NCBI GenBank assembly: GCA_947629025.1
Contig: CANRCC010000009.1
Coordinates: 1 to 50,402 of the forward strand
From: an uncultured Bacilli bacterium
GTDB taxonomy: Bacteria; Bacillota_I; Bacilli_A; RF39; UBA660
Reading direction: 5' to 3'
Length of the DNA stretch: 50,402 bases
The notes under the pieces are model-generated. The model had not been told where the DNA came from, did not search any database, and saw only the letters and a program-made list of their open reading frames with translations. The translations under genes were made by a program, and so were the position numbers. Of the stretch, positions 9,162 to 18,093 are shown one piece after another. Each line of letters begins with the position of its first letter. Positions within the stretch are counted from its first letter, which is position 1.

Positions 9162-9168
9162 TATATTT

Positions 9169-9200
9169 GTAAAGTTACTGTATAAGTAACTCTTTTTTTA
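9169..9200 (+). terminator. Rho-independent terminator of trxA
   Basis: AGTTACT-GTATA-AGTAACT followed by T7. Confidence 0.8.
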
Positions 9201-9250
9201 TTTACAAAGTATTAGCAATAATATATATTTATATTAGAGGAGGTATCAAT

Positions 9251-9745
9251 ATGTTTTGTTCAAATTGTGGAAATAAGTTAGAGGGGGATAGTAAGTTTTG
9301 TCCAAAGTGTGGAAATAATTTAGATGGGAAGCAAGAGGTTAAATACGCTAAAGCATCAAAAAGATTATATGCATGGTTTATAGATGAAGTACTTCTTTTT
9401 GCAGTTGGTTTTGTAATAGTACTTTTATTAATGCTATTTACTGGAGTTGATAACATTGAATCAAAAAATTATCAACTTACAATTATATTAAATGTTATTT
9501 TCGTAATTTATTTAGTAGTTACAGAGTCATCAGAAAAACAGGCTAGTATTGGAAAAAGATCTATGAATATAAAAGTTATAAATGAAGATAACAGTAAAAC
9601 TAAAGTAACTCAAATGCTTTTAAGAGTAATATTATATCTTATACCAGTTATACAACTTGCGTCATATATTACAATATTGGCAACAGAAAAAAAACAAGCA
9701 GTATGGGATATGATATTAAAGCAAGTTGTAGTTGAAGAAAATTAA
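9251..9745 (+). CDS. zinc-ribbon plus RDD family membrane protein
   Basis: MFCSNCGNKLEGDSKFCPKCGNNL zinc ribbon; RDD-like KRLYAWFIDEVLLFAVGF and QASIGKRSMNIKV. Confidence 0.85.
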   Translation: MFCSNCGNKLEGDSKFCPKCGNNLDGKQEVKYAKASKRLYAWFIDEVLLFAVGFVIVLLLMLFTGVDNIESKNYQLTIILNVIFVIYLVVTESSEKQASIGKRSMNIKVINEDNSKTKVTQMLLRVILYLIPVIQLASYITILATEKKQAVWDMILKQVVVEEN

Positions 9746-9756
9746 GGAGGATAATT

Positions 9757-10026
9757 ATGTATTGCAATAAATGCGGAAATAAGTTAGAAGAAAATAGTAA
9801 ATTTTGTCCAGCTTGTGGAAATAATATTGATGGGACACAAACTACTACTATTAGTAATAATGAAAAGGAAAAAGTATCTTTTGGTAAATGCTTCTTACAA
9901 TGTTTATTAGTAGCTATGATAGTATTTATATTATCGTTTTTTGTACATATATATTTCTTACAAGTATCATTACCAATATTAATTATACTATTTGGACCAT
10001 TTATTTTATATGTAATAAGACATTAA
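9757..10026 (+). CDS. zinc-ribbon domain membrane protein
   Basis: MYCNKCGNKLEENSKFCPACGNNIDG plus two TM segments; GGAGG RBS. Confidence 0.8.
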   Translation: MYCNKCGNKLEENSKFCPACGNNIDGTQTTTISNNEKEKVSFGKCFLQCLLVAMIVFILSFFVHIYFLQVSLPILIILFGPFILYVIRH

Positions 10027-10032
10027 AAAAAT

Positions 10033-10056
10033 AAAAACTGGATTTACCAGTTTTTA
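10033..10056. terminator. bidirectional terminator between convergent genes
   Basis: AAAAACTGG-ATTTA-CCAGTTTTT. Confidence 0.65.
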
Positions 10057-10602
10057 TATTGCTCTCATTAAATTTGCATTTTTATATGGATCATTTTTAT
10101 CAATTCTATCAATAAATAATATTCCATTTAAGTGATCATATTCATGTTGAAATGCTACTGAAAGTTCTTCTCTAAGTCTTAGAGTTTTTTTATTTCCATC
10201 CATATCATAAAATTCTACATTAAGTCTAGCATATCTTGGTACAATTCCCTCAGTTTCTCTATTAATACTAAGACAACCCTCACCACCATCAACATAAATA
10301 AGTTCTTCTGAATGACTAATTATTTTAGGATTTATAAATATATAATTTTCAAATTTTCCCTCTTCAATCTCTAAAACAATTACAAATATTCTTTTATTTA
10401 TTCCAATTTGAATTGCAGATAATCCCATACCAGGTCTTAAATTATACTTTTTAGCTTCTTCATCTATTTGACTTAAAGTAAGCATCTCAATAGAATCATT
10501 TATAAAATTTATATATCTTTGATCTAGAGGAAAAGTAACATCATGACTTTTTTGTCTTAATCTTTTATCTTTTTCATCTAGTATTTGCTTTGTTTTTATC
10601 AC
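10054..10602 (-). CDS. def: peptide deformylase
   Basis: GLSAIQIGI (motif 1), GGEGCLSI (EGCLS), QHEYDHLNGILFIDR (HEFDH-type). Confidence 0.95.
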   Translation of the reverse strand: MIKTKQILDEKDKRLRQKSHDVTFPLDQRYINFINDSIEMLTLSQIDEEAKKYNLRPGMGLSAIQIGINKRIFVIVLEIEEGKFENYIFINPKIISHSEELIYVDGGEGCLSINRETEGIVPRYARLNVEFYDMDGNKKTLRLREELSVAFQHEYDHLNGILFIDRIDKNDPYKNANLMRAI

Positions 10603-10710
10603 TATACATCACCCCAAATAAAACACATATATTCTATCATATTTTTGCTAAAAAGTAAAAAATATGGCCGTTTTCTATAGTTTTACCAAACAAAAAATAT
10701 TTATACTTAA

Positions 10711-10738
10711 AATAAAAAAGATCAAAGATCTTTTTTAG
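10711..10738 (-). terminator. terminator of the YjcZ-like gene
   Basis: Minus strand AAAAAAGATC-TTT-GATCTTTTTT. Confidence 0.65.
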
Positions 10739-10929
10739 AAGTTATTACCGCGATTAAAGAATCCAGCACCTAAAACAATTACAAGTAATATAAATAATAC
10801 TAATATAATCGCAGCACCATATCCAGAACCTTGACCATAGCCAGTATTTACTGGATATGCATAACCGCCTTGATTACCACAACATGGATTATTGTAACCA
10901 TAGCCACCGCTATATCCGTAATAATACAT
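10735..10929 (-). CDS. small Gly/Tyr-rich protein with YjcZ-like C-terminal TM
   Basis: C-terminal GYGAAIILVLFILLVIVLGAGFF resembles the YjcZ family motif; RBS AAGGAGG upstream. Confidence 0.6.
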   Translation of the reverse strand: MYYYGYSGGYGYNNPCCGNQGGYAYPVNTGYGQGSGYGAAIILVLFILLVIVLGAGFFNRGNNF

Positions 10930-11056
10930 ACTAAAACCTCCTTTTTATTTCCTATTATATTTTATTAATAATGTAAATAAAATGTTATTTAATTTACCTA
11001 AATATAGGTAAAAATATTTATTTATGGTATTATAAATAGTAAAGGATGGTATAAAT

Positions 11057-12199
11057 ATGATTAGAACATTAAATAAAATGGATAAATTATTATTAGTTCT
11101 TACAATTTTTATGTTTATATTTGGACTATTTATGATATTTGATGCTTCAAGTATGAGATCATTTTTAGATTATGGTGTTAATACAAAGTATTTTACTAAA
11201 CAATTAGTAATATTAGGTTTATGTTTTATACTTGCAATAATAATTATGTCAACGAGATTAAGTAAATATAACTCAATAATATATGCACTAGTAATAGGTC
11301 TTTTATTTATTCTTATTGCTTTATTAGTAACAGGGGTTGCTACTAACAATTCAAAAAGTTGGTTTTATATTGGTTCATTTGGTGTTCAGCCCAGTGAATT
11401 TGCAAAGGTTATAATTATATTATTTACTGCAGTATTTTATAATATGAATATAAAAAGACTTGATAATATAGTTGTTGCAGTTACGCCTCTTTTTATAGGT
11501 GCTCTTTTCACATTTTTAACGCTTCTTCAACCAGATGGTGGAACAGGTCTTATTTTATTTGGAATAACTACATTATTATTTTATGCATCACCTGTTTCTA
11601 AAGAAATTAAAATTAAAGTTACATTTGCTGGATTAATATTTCTAGTATTAATATTAGTTTTAGTATTAATTACAGGAAAAAGTCCATTATCAAAAATGCA
11701 ACAAGGAAGATTTAATTATTTAAAACCATGTACAAGATATCAAGATGATTCAGGTTATCAGGTATGTAATGGTTATATTGCAATAAATAATGGAAAATTA
11801 TTTAGTATAGAACCTGGAAATAGTAAACAAAAATATTTATATTTACCAGAAGCACATACAGATTTTATATTTCCAATAATTGTAGAAGAGATGGGACTTA
11901 TAACTGGTATAGTAATAATAATAATATATATGATAATAATATATAGAATATTATTAATAGGAAAAAGATCTTATAGTTTACTAAACTCAATTATATGTTA
12001 TGGAGTAGCATGTTATATATTTTTACATGTAGTAATTAATTTAACAGGAATATTAGGACTTCTTCCATTAACAGGAGTACCACTTCCATTTTTAAGTTAT
12101 GGTGGTTCATTTGCTTTATCACTTACAGCTGCAATCGCACTTGTTGAAAGAGTTGCAATAGAAAATTATGATTTTAAGAAAAAAATGATACTAAGATAG
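11057..12199 (+). CDS. FtsW/RodA/SpoVE (SEDS) family protein
   Basis: FGVQPSEFAK, LPEAHTDFIF, GVPLPFLSYGGSF motifs. Confidence 0.95.
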   Translation: MIRTLNKMDKLLLVLTIFMFIFGLFMIFDASSMRSFLDYGVNTKYFTKQLVILGLCFILAIIIMSTRLSKYNSIIYALVIGLLFILIALLVTGVATNNSKSWFYIGSFGVQPSEFAKVIIILFTAVFYNMNIKRLDNIVVAVTPLFIGALFTFLTLLQPDGGTGLILFGITTLLFYASPVSKEIKIKVTFAGLIFLVLILVLVLITGKSPLSKMQQGRFNYLKPCTRYQDDSGYQVCNGYIAINNGKLFSIEPGNSKQKYLYLPEAHTDFIFPIIVEEMGLITGIVIIIIYMIIIYRILLIGKRSYSLLNSIICYGVACYIFLHVVINLTGILGLLPLTGVPLPFLSYGGSFALSLTAAIALVERVAIENYDFKKKMILR

Positions 12200-12248
12200 G
12201 AGATTTTTACACCTTTATAGATAATTAATTTATAGGAGGTGTTTTTTA

Positions 12249-12965
12249 ATGGAAAAAATAAAAATGTATTTTAAGTACATAATATTTGTAATAGTAATTT
12301 TAATATTACTAATAATTTCAATATTTTTATACTATGATGCTATTAATAAAGAAGATAAAAAAGAAGATATCATAGTAGAGAAAAAAGAAAAAAAGGAGGT
12401 TAAAAAAGAAGAAACTAAAAAAGAAGAGGTAGTAGATGTAAAAAAATACATATATGTAGATGTTAAGGGTGCAGTAAATAATCCAAATGTTTATATGATT
12501 GAAGATGATAAAAGAGTGATTGATGCAATTAATATAGCAGGTGGATTAAAAGAAGATTCTGATATTAGTATAATTAATCTAAGTAAAAAATTAAAAGATG
12601 AAATGTGCGTTATAATATATACCAAAAAAGAAATAGAAGAGTATAAAAAGAAAAATCTAAGTACAAATGAAATAGAAGAACAGTTATATAAAAATATTCC
12701 TAAAATTGATAAAAATAATGATGCAGAAATAAAAGCTACATCAGATAGTAAGAATAAAGAAAATGTAGTACGAGGTAAAATATCTATTAATACTGCAACT
12801 ATAGAAGAATTACTAAATATAAATGGAATAGGAGAGAGTAAAGCAAAATCTATAATAGAATATAGACAAGCAAATGGACCATTTAGTACTATCGAAGATA
12901 TTAAAAATGTATCTGGTATAGGAGATGCATTATTTGAAAAAATTAAAGATAGTATTACAATCTAA
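12249..12965 (+). CDS. comEA: ComEA family competence DNA receptor
   Basis: N-terminal TM, SLBB-like YVDVKGAVNNPNVY, C-terminal helix-hairpin-helix ISINTATIEELLNINGIGESKAKSIIEYR. Confidence 0.92.
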   Translation: MEKIKMYFKYIIFVIVILILLIISIFLYYDAINKEDKKEDIIVEKKEKKEVKKEETKKEEVVDVKKYIYVDVKGAVNNPNVYMIEDDKRVIDAINIAGGLKEDSDISIINLSKKLKDEMCVIIYTKKEIEEYKKKNLSTNEIEEQLYKNIPKIDKNNDAEIKATSDSKNKENVVRGKISINTATIEELLNINGIGESKAKSIIEYRQANGPFSTIEDIKNVSGIGDALFEKIKDSITI

Positions 12966-15015
12966 TAAAATATTTTATATATTTTTATTAGTATCATTAC
13001 TTTATACATTTATATATGTAAATTTATATGATTATAAAGTAACAAATCAAACTAAATATACTGGATATATTAGTGATTATAGTATAGATGGTGATAAGTT
13101 ATCATTAATTATAAAAAGTAAAGATAAGATAAAAATAAATTATTATTTTAATTCTAAAAAAGAAAAAGAAAAATTTAATTTATCATATGGAGATTATATA
13201 GATATTTATGGCAAGGCAGAAAAACCAAGTGAAAATACAAATTTTAAATTATTTAATTATAGAAATTATCTTTTATCTAAAAAGATTAAATATGAAGTTT
13301 TAGCGTCTAATATTAAATTAAAAAGAAAAAACAAAAATATATTTTTTAAGTTAAAAATATCTATTATAAAAAGTATAGAAAAAAGAAAAAATACTAAAAA
13401 TTATTTAAAGGCATTTATAATTGGAGATAAAAATGAAATAGAAAAGTCATTTTTAGATTCTTATAAGTTCCTAGGAATTAGTCATTTACTTGCAATATCA
13501 GGAATGCATATATCATTAATATCTATTCTTATTTTTAAATTAATAAAAAAGAGATTACCAAACTTTAGTTATTTAATTGTATCTATTATTTTACTATTTT
13601 ATTTATTTTTAACAAATTTTACTATATCAATGGTAAGAGCGTGCTTAGAATTTATATTATTTAGTATAAATAAAGTATTTAAGTTTAATATAAAAAATAC
13701 AAATATAGTTATCTTATTATTATGTGTATTACTTTTATATAATCCATATTTTATATTTGATATAGGATTTAGATTTTCTTTTTCTATAAGTTATTCACTT
13801 ATGTTATTTAGACCAATAATTGATAAAGAAAAAAGATATATTATAAAATCTTTATTAATATCTGTAATTTCATTTTTAGTTTCTATACCAATTTTAATAA
13901 ATAGTTTTAATCAAATTAATATACTAAGTATAATTTATAATATTTTCTATGTTCCATTTATTTCATATATAATTTTTCCTATGGGATTATTAACATTAAT
14001 TTTTCCATATTTAGATGCAACTTATATTTATTTTATTAATATATTTGAAAATATTACTATGATACTAAGTAAAATAAAGATTTTATCTTTTGATGTTTCA
14101 AATATTCCAATTATACTATGTATTTTATATTATATTTTTATATATTTTTTAATAACTAAATTTAATAAGAAAAAAATAATAATATTATTTTTAATATTTA
14201 TTATATTTATTAATTATAAGAGATATTCATTTAATGCAAAAGTTACTTTTATTGATGTTTCTCAAGGAGATTCTATACTAATTAGGTTAAAAGATAAAAA
14301 TGTATTAATTGATACAGGAGGAAAAATAAATTATAAAGTAGAATCCTGGAGGAAAAGAAAATCAAAAAATAATATTACAAATTATACATTAATTCCATAT
14401 TTAAAAAAAGATGGAGTAAAGAAAATAGATTATTTAATATTAACTCATGGTGATTTTGATCATATGGGAGAAAGTATTAATTTAGTTAATAATTTTAAAA
14501 TAGAAAAAGTAATTTTTAATTGCGGAAAATATAATAATTTAGAAGAAATTTTAATTAATGTTCTAAATAAAAAGAAAATACCATATTATAATTGCGTTAA
14601 AAGGATAAATATAAATGAAAATATATTATATTTTTTAAATGATAATTTATATGATAATGAAAATGATAATTCAAATGTAATTTATACTAAAATTAATAAT
14701 TATAAATTTATTTTTATGGGTGATGTTACTATGAAAGTAGAAAATAACATAATAGAAAATTATAAATTAAATAATATAGATGTATTAAAGGTAGGTCATC
14801 ATGGAAGTAAGACAAGTAGTAGTAAAAAGTTTATAGAAAGTATAAATCCAAAATATTCTATTATTAGTGTAGGTAAAAATAATAAATATGGACATCCTAA
14901 TAAGGAAACGTTAGAAAATTTAAAAAATTCTAAAATATATAGAACAGATAAAAATGGAGGAATTATGTTTAATTTAAAAAATAATAAATTAAAAATAAAA
15001 ACTTGTTTTAGATAA
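12925..15015 (+). CDS. comEC: ComEC/Rec2 family DNA internalization protein
   Basis: HLLAISGMHISLI competence domain; metallo-beta-lactamase-like DVSQGDSILI, THGDFDHMG, KVGHHGSKTSSS. Start codon uncertain. Confidence 0.93.
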   Translation: MHYLKKLKIVLQSNKIFYIFLLVSLLYTFIYVNLYDYKVTNQTKYTGYISDYSIDGDKLSLIIKSKDKIKINYYFNSKKEKEKFNLSYGDYIDIYGKAEKPSENTNFKLFNYRNYLLSKKIKYEVLASNIKLKRKNKNIFFKLKISIIKSIEKRKNTKNYLKAFIIGDKNEIEKSFLDSYKFLGISHLLAISGMHISLISILIFKLIKKRLPNFSYLIVSIILLFYLFLTNFTISMVRACLEFILFSINKVFKFNIKNTNIVILLLCVLLLYNPYFIFDIGFRFSFSISYSLMLFRPIIDKEKRYIIKSLLISVISFLVSIPILINSFNQINILSIIYNIFYVPFISYIIFPMGLLTLIFPYLDATYIYFINIFENITMILSKIKILSFDVSNIPIILCILYYIFIYFLITKFNKKKIIILFLIFIIFINYKRYSFNAKVTFIDVSQGDSILIRLKDKNVLIDTGGKINYKVESWRKRKSKNNITNYTLIPYLKKDGVKKIDYLILTHGDFDHMGESINLVNNFKIEKVIFNCGKYNNLEEILINVLNKKKIPYYNCVKRININENILYFLNDNLYDNENDNSNVIYTKINNYKFIFMGDVTMKVENNIIENYKLNNIDVLKVGHHGSKTSSSKKFIESINPKYSIISVGKNNKYGHPNKETLENLKNSKIYRTDKNGGIMFNLKNNKLKIKTCFR

Positions 15016-15220
15016 ATAATAACAAAAAATAGTAATAAGAATATATTATTATTGAAGATATATTTATATTAATATTAATATTAATATGGGCATAATAAAA
15101 AAAGAATAAAAAATATATGAAATATAAGTATAAATAAGTATATATTTCATATATTTAATTAGTACGCTAACGTTATAGCGTTTATATAGATTAAAGAAAC
15201 TTATAATAGTTTCTTTTCTT

Positions 15221-15832
15221 TTACATTTTTCTATATAGTCCAATTGCTTTTCCAATAATTCTAACATTATCTAATATTATTGGATCCATAGTATCATTTT
15301 CAGGTTGAAGTCTAAAATAACCATTTTCTTTATAAAAAGTTTTTAATGTAACTTCATTTTCATCAGTCATCGCAACTACTATATCACCATTATTTGCAGT
15401 TTCTTGTTTTTGAAGTATAACTATATCACCATCATGAATTCCTGCATTTATCATTGATTCTCCCCAAACTTTTAATGTAAATACTTCTTTATGAGTAGGA
15501 ATTAAATATGTTGGTATTGTAAAAAATTCATCTGGTACTTCAATTGCTTCAATTGGATTACCTGCAGTAACTTTTCCAAGAAGAGGAACATCAACTACAT
15601 CTTCTTTTTCATATTCATTTTTAACAAGTAATTCAATAGTTCTATTTTTTGATCCAACCTTTTTAATATATCCTTTATTTTCAAGTGTATTTAAGTGCGC
15701 GTGTGTAGTAGCAGGTGATGATAATCCAAGTGCAGCACCAATTTCCCTAACAGTTGGTGGGAATCCATTTTTAGCAATACTTTTCTTTAAATAATCAAGT
15801 ACTTGGTTTTGTTTTTTTGTAAGTTTTTCCAT
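15221..15832 (-). CDS. lexA: LexA repressor
   Basis: N-terminal wHTH GFPPTVREIGAALGLSSPATTHAHL; Ala-Gly cleavage site (VTAGNP) and S24 motif WGESMINAGIHDGD. ATG at 15832 fits the AAGGAG RBS. Confidence 0.97.
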   Translation of the reverse strand: MEKLTKKQNQVLDYLKKSIAKNGFPPTVREIGAALGLSSPATTHAHLNTLENKGYIKKVGSKNRTIELLVKNEYEKEDVVDVPLLGKVTAGNPIEAIEVPDEFFTIPTYLIPTHKEVFTLKVWGESMINAGIHDGDIVILQKQETANNGDIVVAMTDENEVTLKTFYKENGYFRLQPENDTMDPIILDNVRIIGKAIGLYRKM

Positions 15833-15891
15833 TGAAAAAATCAACTCCTTTTCCTTAACAATTTAATGTTAACATAAAAAATGTAAAATGT

Positions 15892-15905
15892 CAAACAATT
15901 GTTCG
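15892..15905. promoter_or_regulatory. LexA-box-like site at the lexA promoter
   Basis: CAAAC-AATT-GTTCG, one mismatch to CGAAC-N4-GTTCG; overlaps the lexA -35 (TTGACA, minus strand, 15889-15894) of a TTGACA-17-TAACAT promoter. Confidence 0.75.
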
Positions 15906-15913
15906 AAATATAA

Positions 15914-15942
15914 TTGACACGAATATTTGTTCGTGTTAAAAT
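15914..15942 (+). promoter_or_regulatory. promoter of the 47-aa ORF with a LexA-box-like site in the spacer
   Basis: TTGACA (15914-15919) -17- TAAAAT (15937-15942); spacer holds CGAAT-ATTT-GTTCG (15920-15933), within ACACGAA/TTCGTGT arms. Confidence 0.8.
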
Positions 15943-15967
15943 GATATCAAGAAAAGGAGTGATAGAA

Positions 15968-16111
15968 ATGAAAAAATTTATTGGTTATGGAGTTATTTAT
16001 TTAATTGGATTAGGATGCGTTGTAGGGATGATGTTAAGGGTTGATAGTTTAGATAATAAAGTAGCAAATAACAATACAATAAATAAAACAAATTATGTTT
16101 TAAATAATTAA
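15968..16111 (+). CDS. 47-aa single-TM protein, putative SOS-induced (YneA/SosA-position) small membrane protein
   Basis: AAAGGAG RBS then MKKFIGYGVIYLIGLGCVVGMMLRVDSLDNKVANNNTINKTNYVLNN; divergent from lexA behind a LexA-box-like promoter. Confidence 0.75.
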   Translation: MKKFIGYGVIYLIGLGCVVGMMLRVDSLDNKVANNNTINKTNYVLNN

Positions 16112-16198
16112 TTTTAAAATGAAGGTTTTTATTAAAAAAAATATTGTATTTAATTTTTTTTTATATTATAATTGTACTATAGTAGGTGAAGAAAGAAT

Positions 16199-18046
16199 AT
16201 GAAGGATAGAAAAGTAATTGTTGTAATTACAATTATAATATTTATGGTAGTTTTAGGAATAGTGATATTAAATGGTGATGGAATATCAAGAGTAAAAAGA
16301 GTTTTAAAAGAAGATTATGATAGTATATATTGCATTGATGATAAATGTAGTGGAATATATGTACAAAAGAATCAAAAGAATGGTAGTCAAGTAAAGTTAC
16401 TTGATAAAAATGGAAATGTTATTGCAAAATATGATGAAAAAGGAAGTAAAGTTAAAGAACCATATTTCTTAAATAAAAATTATTTTTTAGCAAAGAAAGA
16501 AAACTCTAAAGATAATGTTACTTATTCTTTAAATAATAAAAAAGGTAAACAAATATATAAAACTAAAAATAAACTTGAATCTATAAATAATAAATTTATT
16601 CTTATGACTACACCAGCAAAGATAGGAGAAAAATATACAATACTTGATTTAAACGGAAAAGAAAAATATGGGAATATTAGTACTTATAAATCTTATTTAG
16701 ATGGAAAGTATATTTATATTGAAAGTGAAGAAAATAAATTTATACTTGATGATAAAGGTAATAAAGTTTTAGAAGATTATAAAATTGTTGAAGAAGTATC
16801 ATCTGATGATGACGATGTTTTATACTTAATAGTAAAAGATTCTAACGATTTAAACTATTATTATGATTTATCAAAAGCCAAAATAAAAGGTGAGGGATTT
16901 ACAACTTATAAGGTGAATAATGATAAATCACTTATTGTAACAAGAAAAGAAAACGATAAATTAGTTAATTATAATATAAGTTTAGATGGTAAAAAAGATG
17001 AAAAAACAACTAGTATATCAGATACTATTAAAAATATATCTAGTAAAATAGATGAAAAAAAATATTATCTATATACATTGAGCGTTGTATCTAATAATCA
17101 AAAAGAAGTATTAGTTGATAATAAAAGTGATAAATCATTTGGTATTTTAAATATTGAAACTAATGAATTTACAAGTTTATATTCTTATAGTAGTGATAAT
17201 TTCTATTCATCAATTTCTATATTAAAAAGTAGTAATAATAATAGTTATGCACAAATATCTTGTAGTTCTAATGTATGTGATAATACTAAAATGCTAGTAT
17301 TTGATCTAACAAATAGTGAAGAATTATTTGGAATAGATGGAAGTAATTTAGTAGCAACAGAGTATGTTCAATATGAAAATGGATATAAACAAGTAAGATA
17401 TTCATCTCAAACAGAAAAAGAAGAATATAAGGACAAGTACGTTTTATATGATAAAGATAATAATGAAAAAGCTATAAATGAAAATCAAATGTTAGTTATT
17501 GATTCAAATTATATTATGGGAAGTGTAGATGAAAAATCATTATTATTATATTTATCAAAAGATGATAAATTTATAAATGATGAAAAAAGTTTAGCTACTA
17601 TAATAAAAATAAATAATGAAGATTATTATAAATATGAATCAGGAAGTAACACATTTATAGTTAATAAAAATGGTAAAAAGTTATATGATATAAAAAATGA
17701 TGGAACTTTAGAATCAACTAGAAGTAATGTGTATGCGATTGGTAAAAATTCGATGAGAATATATACTATAGGTAGTGATGAAGTAAATACTTATAAATTA
17801 TTAGAAAATGAAACTTTAACTGATTCATTAAATAATAAAATTAGTCCTTTTGAAGATGTAATGTTTATAAATAATAATAAAGAAAATTATTTCAAAGTTA
17901 TAGGTAAAAAAGGAAATATAGTAAAACAAGTAAAAAATTCTCAAATAAAATCAGTTACAATAAATGAAGATATAAAAAGAGCATATATAGTTTCTCAAAA
18001 GAAGATAGACGGAAAAGTAAAATACGGATTATATATTGCAAAATAA
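16199..18046 (+). CDS. membrane-anchored extracytoplasmic protein with WG-like/beta-propeller-like repeats
   Basis: N-terminal TM; recurring short motifs such as KLLDKNGNVIAKY, TILDLNGKEKYGN, FILDDKGNKVLEDY. Confidence 0.6.
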   Translation: MKDRKVIVVITIIIFMVVLGIVILNGDGISRVKRVLKEDYDSIYCIDDKCSGIYVQKNQKNGSQVKLLDKNGNVIAKYDEKGSKVKEPYFLNKNYFLAKKENSKDNVTYSLNNKKGKQIYKTKNKLESINNKFILMTTPAKIGEKYTILDLNGKEKYGNISTYKSYLDGKYIYIESEENKFILDDKGNKVLEDYKIVEEVSSDDDDVLYLIVKDSNDLNYYYDLSKAKIKGEGFTTYKVNNDKSLIVTRKENDKLVNYNISLDGKKDEKTTSISDTIKNISSKIDEKKYYLYTLSVVSNNQKEVLVDNKSDKSFGILNIETNEFTSLYSYSSDNFYSSISILKSSNNNSYAQISCSSNVCDNTKMLVFDLTNSEELFGIDGSNLVATEYVQYENGYKQVRYSSQTEKEEYKDKYVLYDKDNNEKAINENQMLVIDSNYIMGSVDEKSLLLYLSKDDKFINDEKSLATIIKINNEDYYKYESGSNTFIVNKNGKKLYDIKNDGTLESTRSNVYAIGKNSMRIYTIGSDEVNTYKLLENETLTDSLNNKISPFEDVMFINNNKENYFKVIGKKGNIVKQVKNSQIKSVTINEDIKRAYIVSQKKIDGKVKYGLYIAK

Positions 18047-18070
18047 AAGTATAAACTTTATACTTTTATT
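18046..18070 (+). terminator. Rho-independent terminator
   Basis: AAAGTATAA-ACT-TTATACTTTTATTT. Confidence 0.7.
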
Positions 18071-18093
18071 TATTATTTTATAAAAAAGAATGG

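Noticed and set aside
15064-15267. 67-aa minus-strand ORF
   Set aside because: Overlaps the lexA 3' end out of frame and reads into AT-rich intergenic sequence; no homology or RBS support.
15914-15967. N-terminal extension (TTG start) of the small SOS ORF
   Set aside because: The TTG is the first triplet of the -35 TTGACA; the real RBS and ATG are at about 15955 and 15968.
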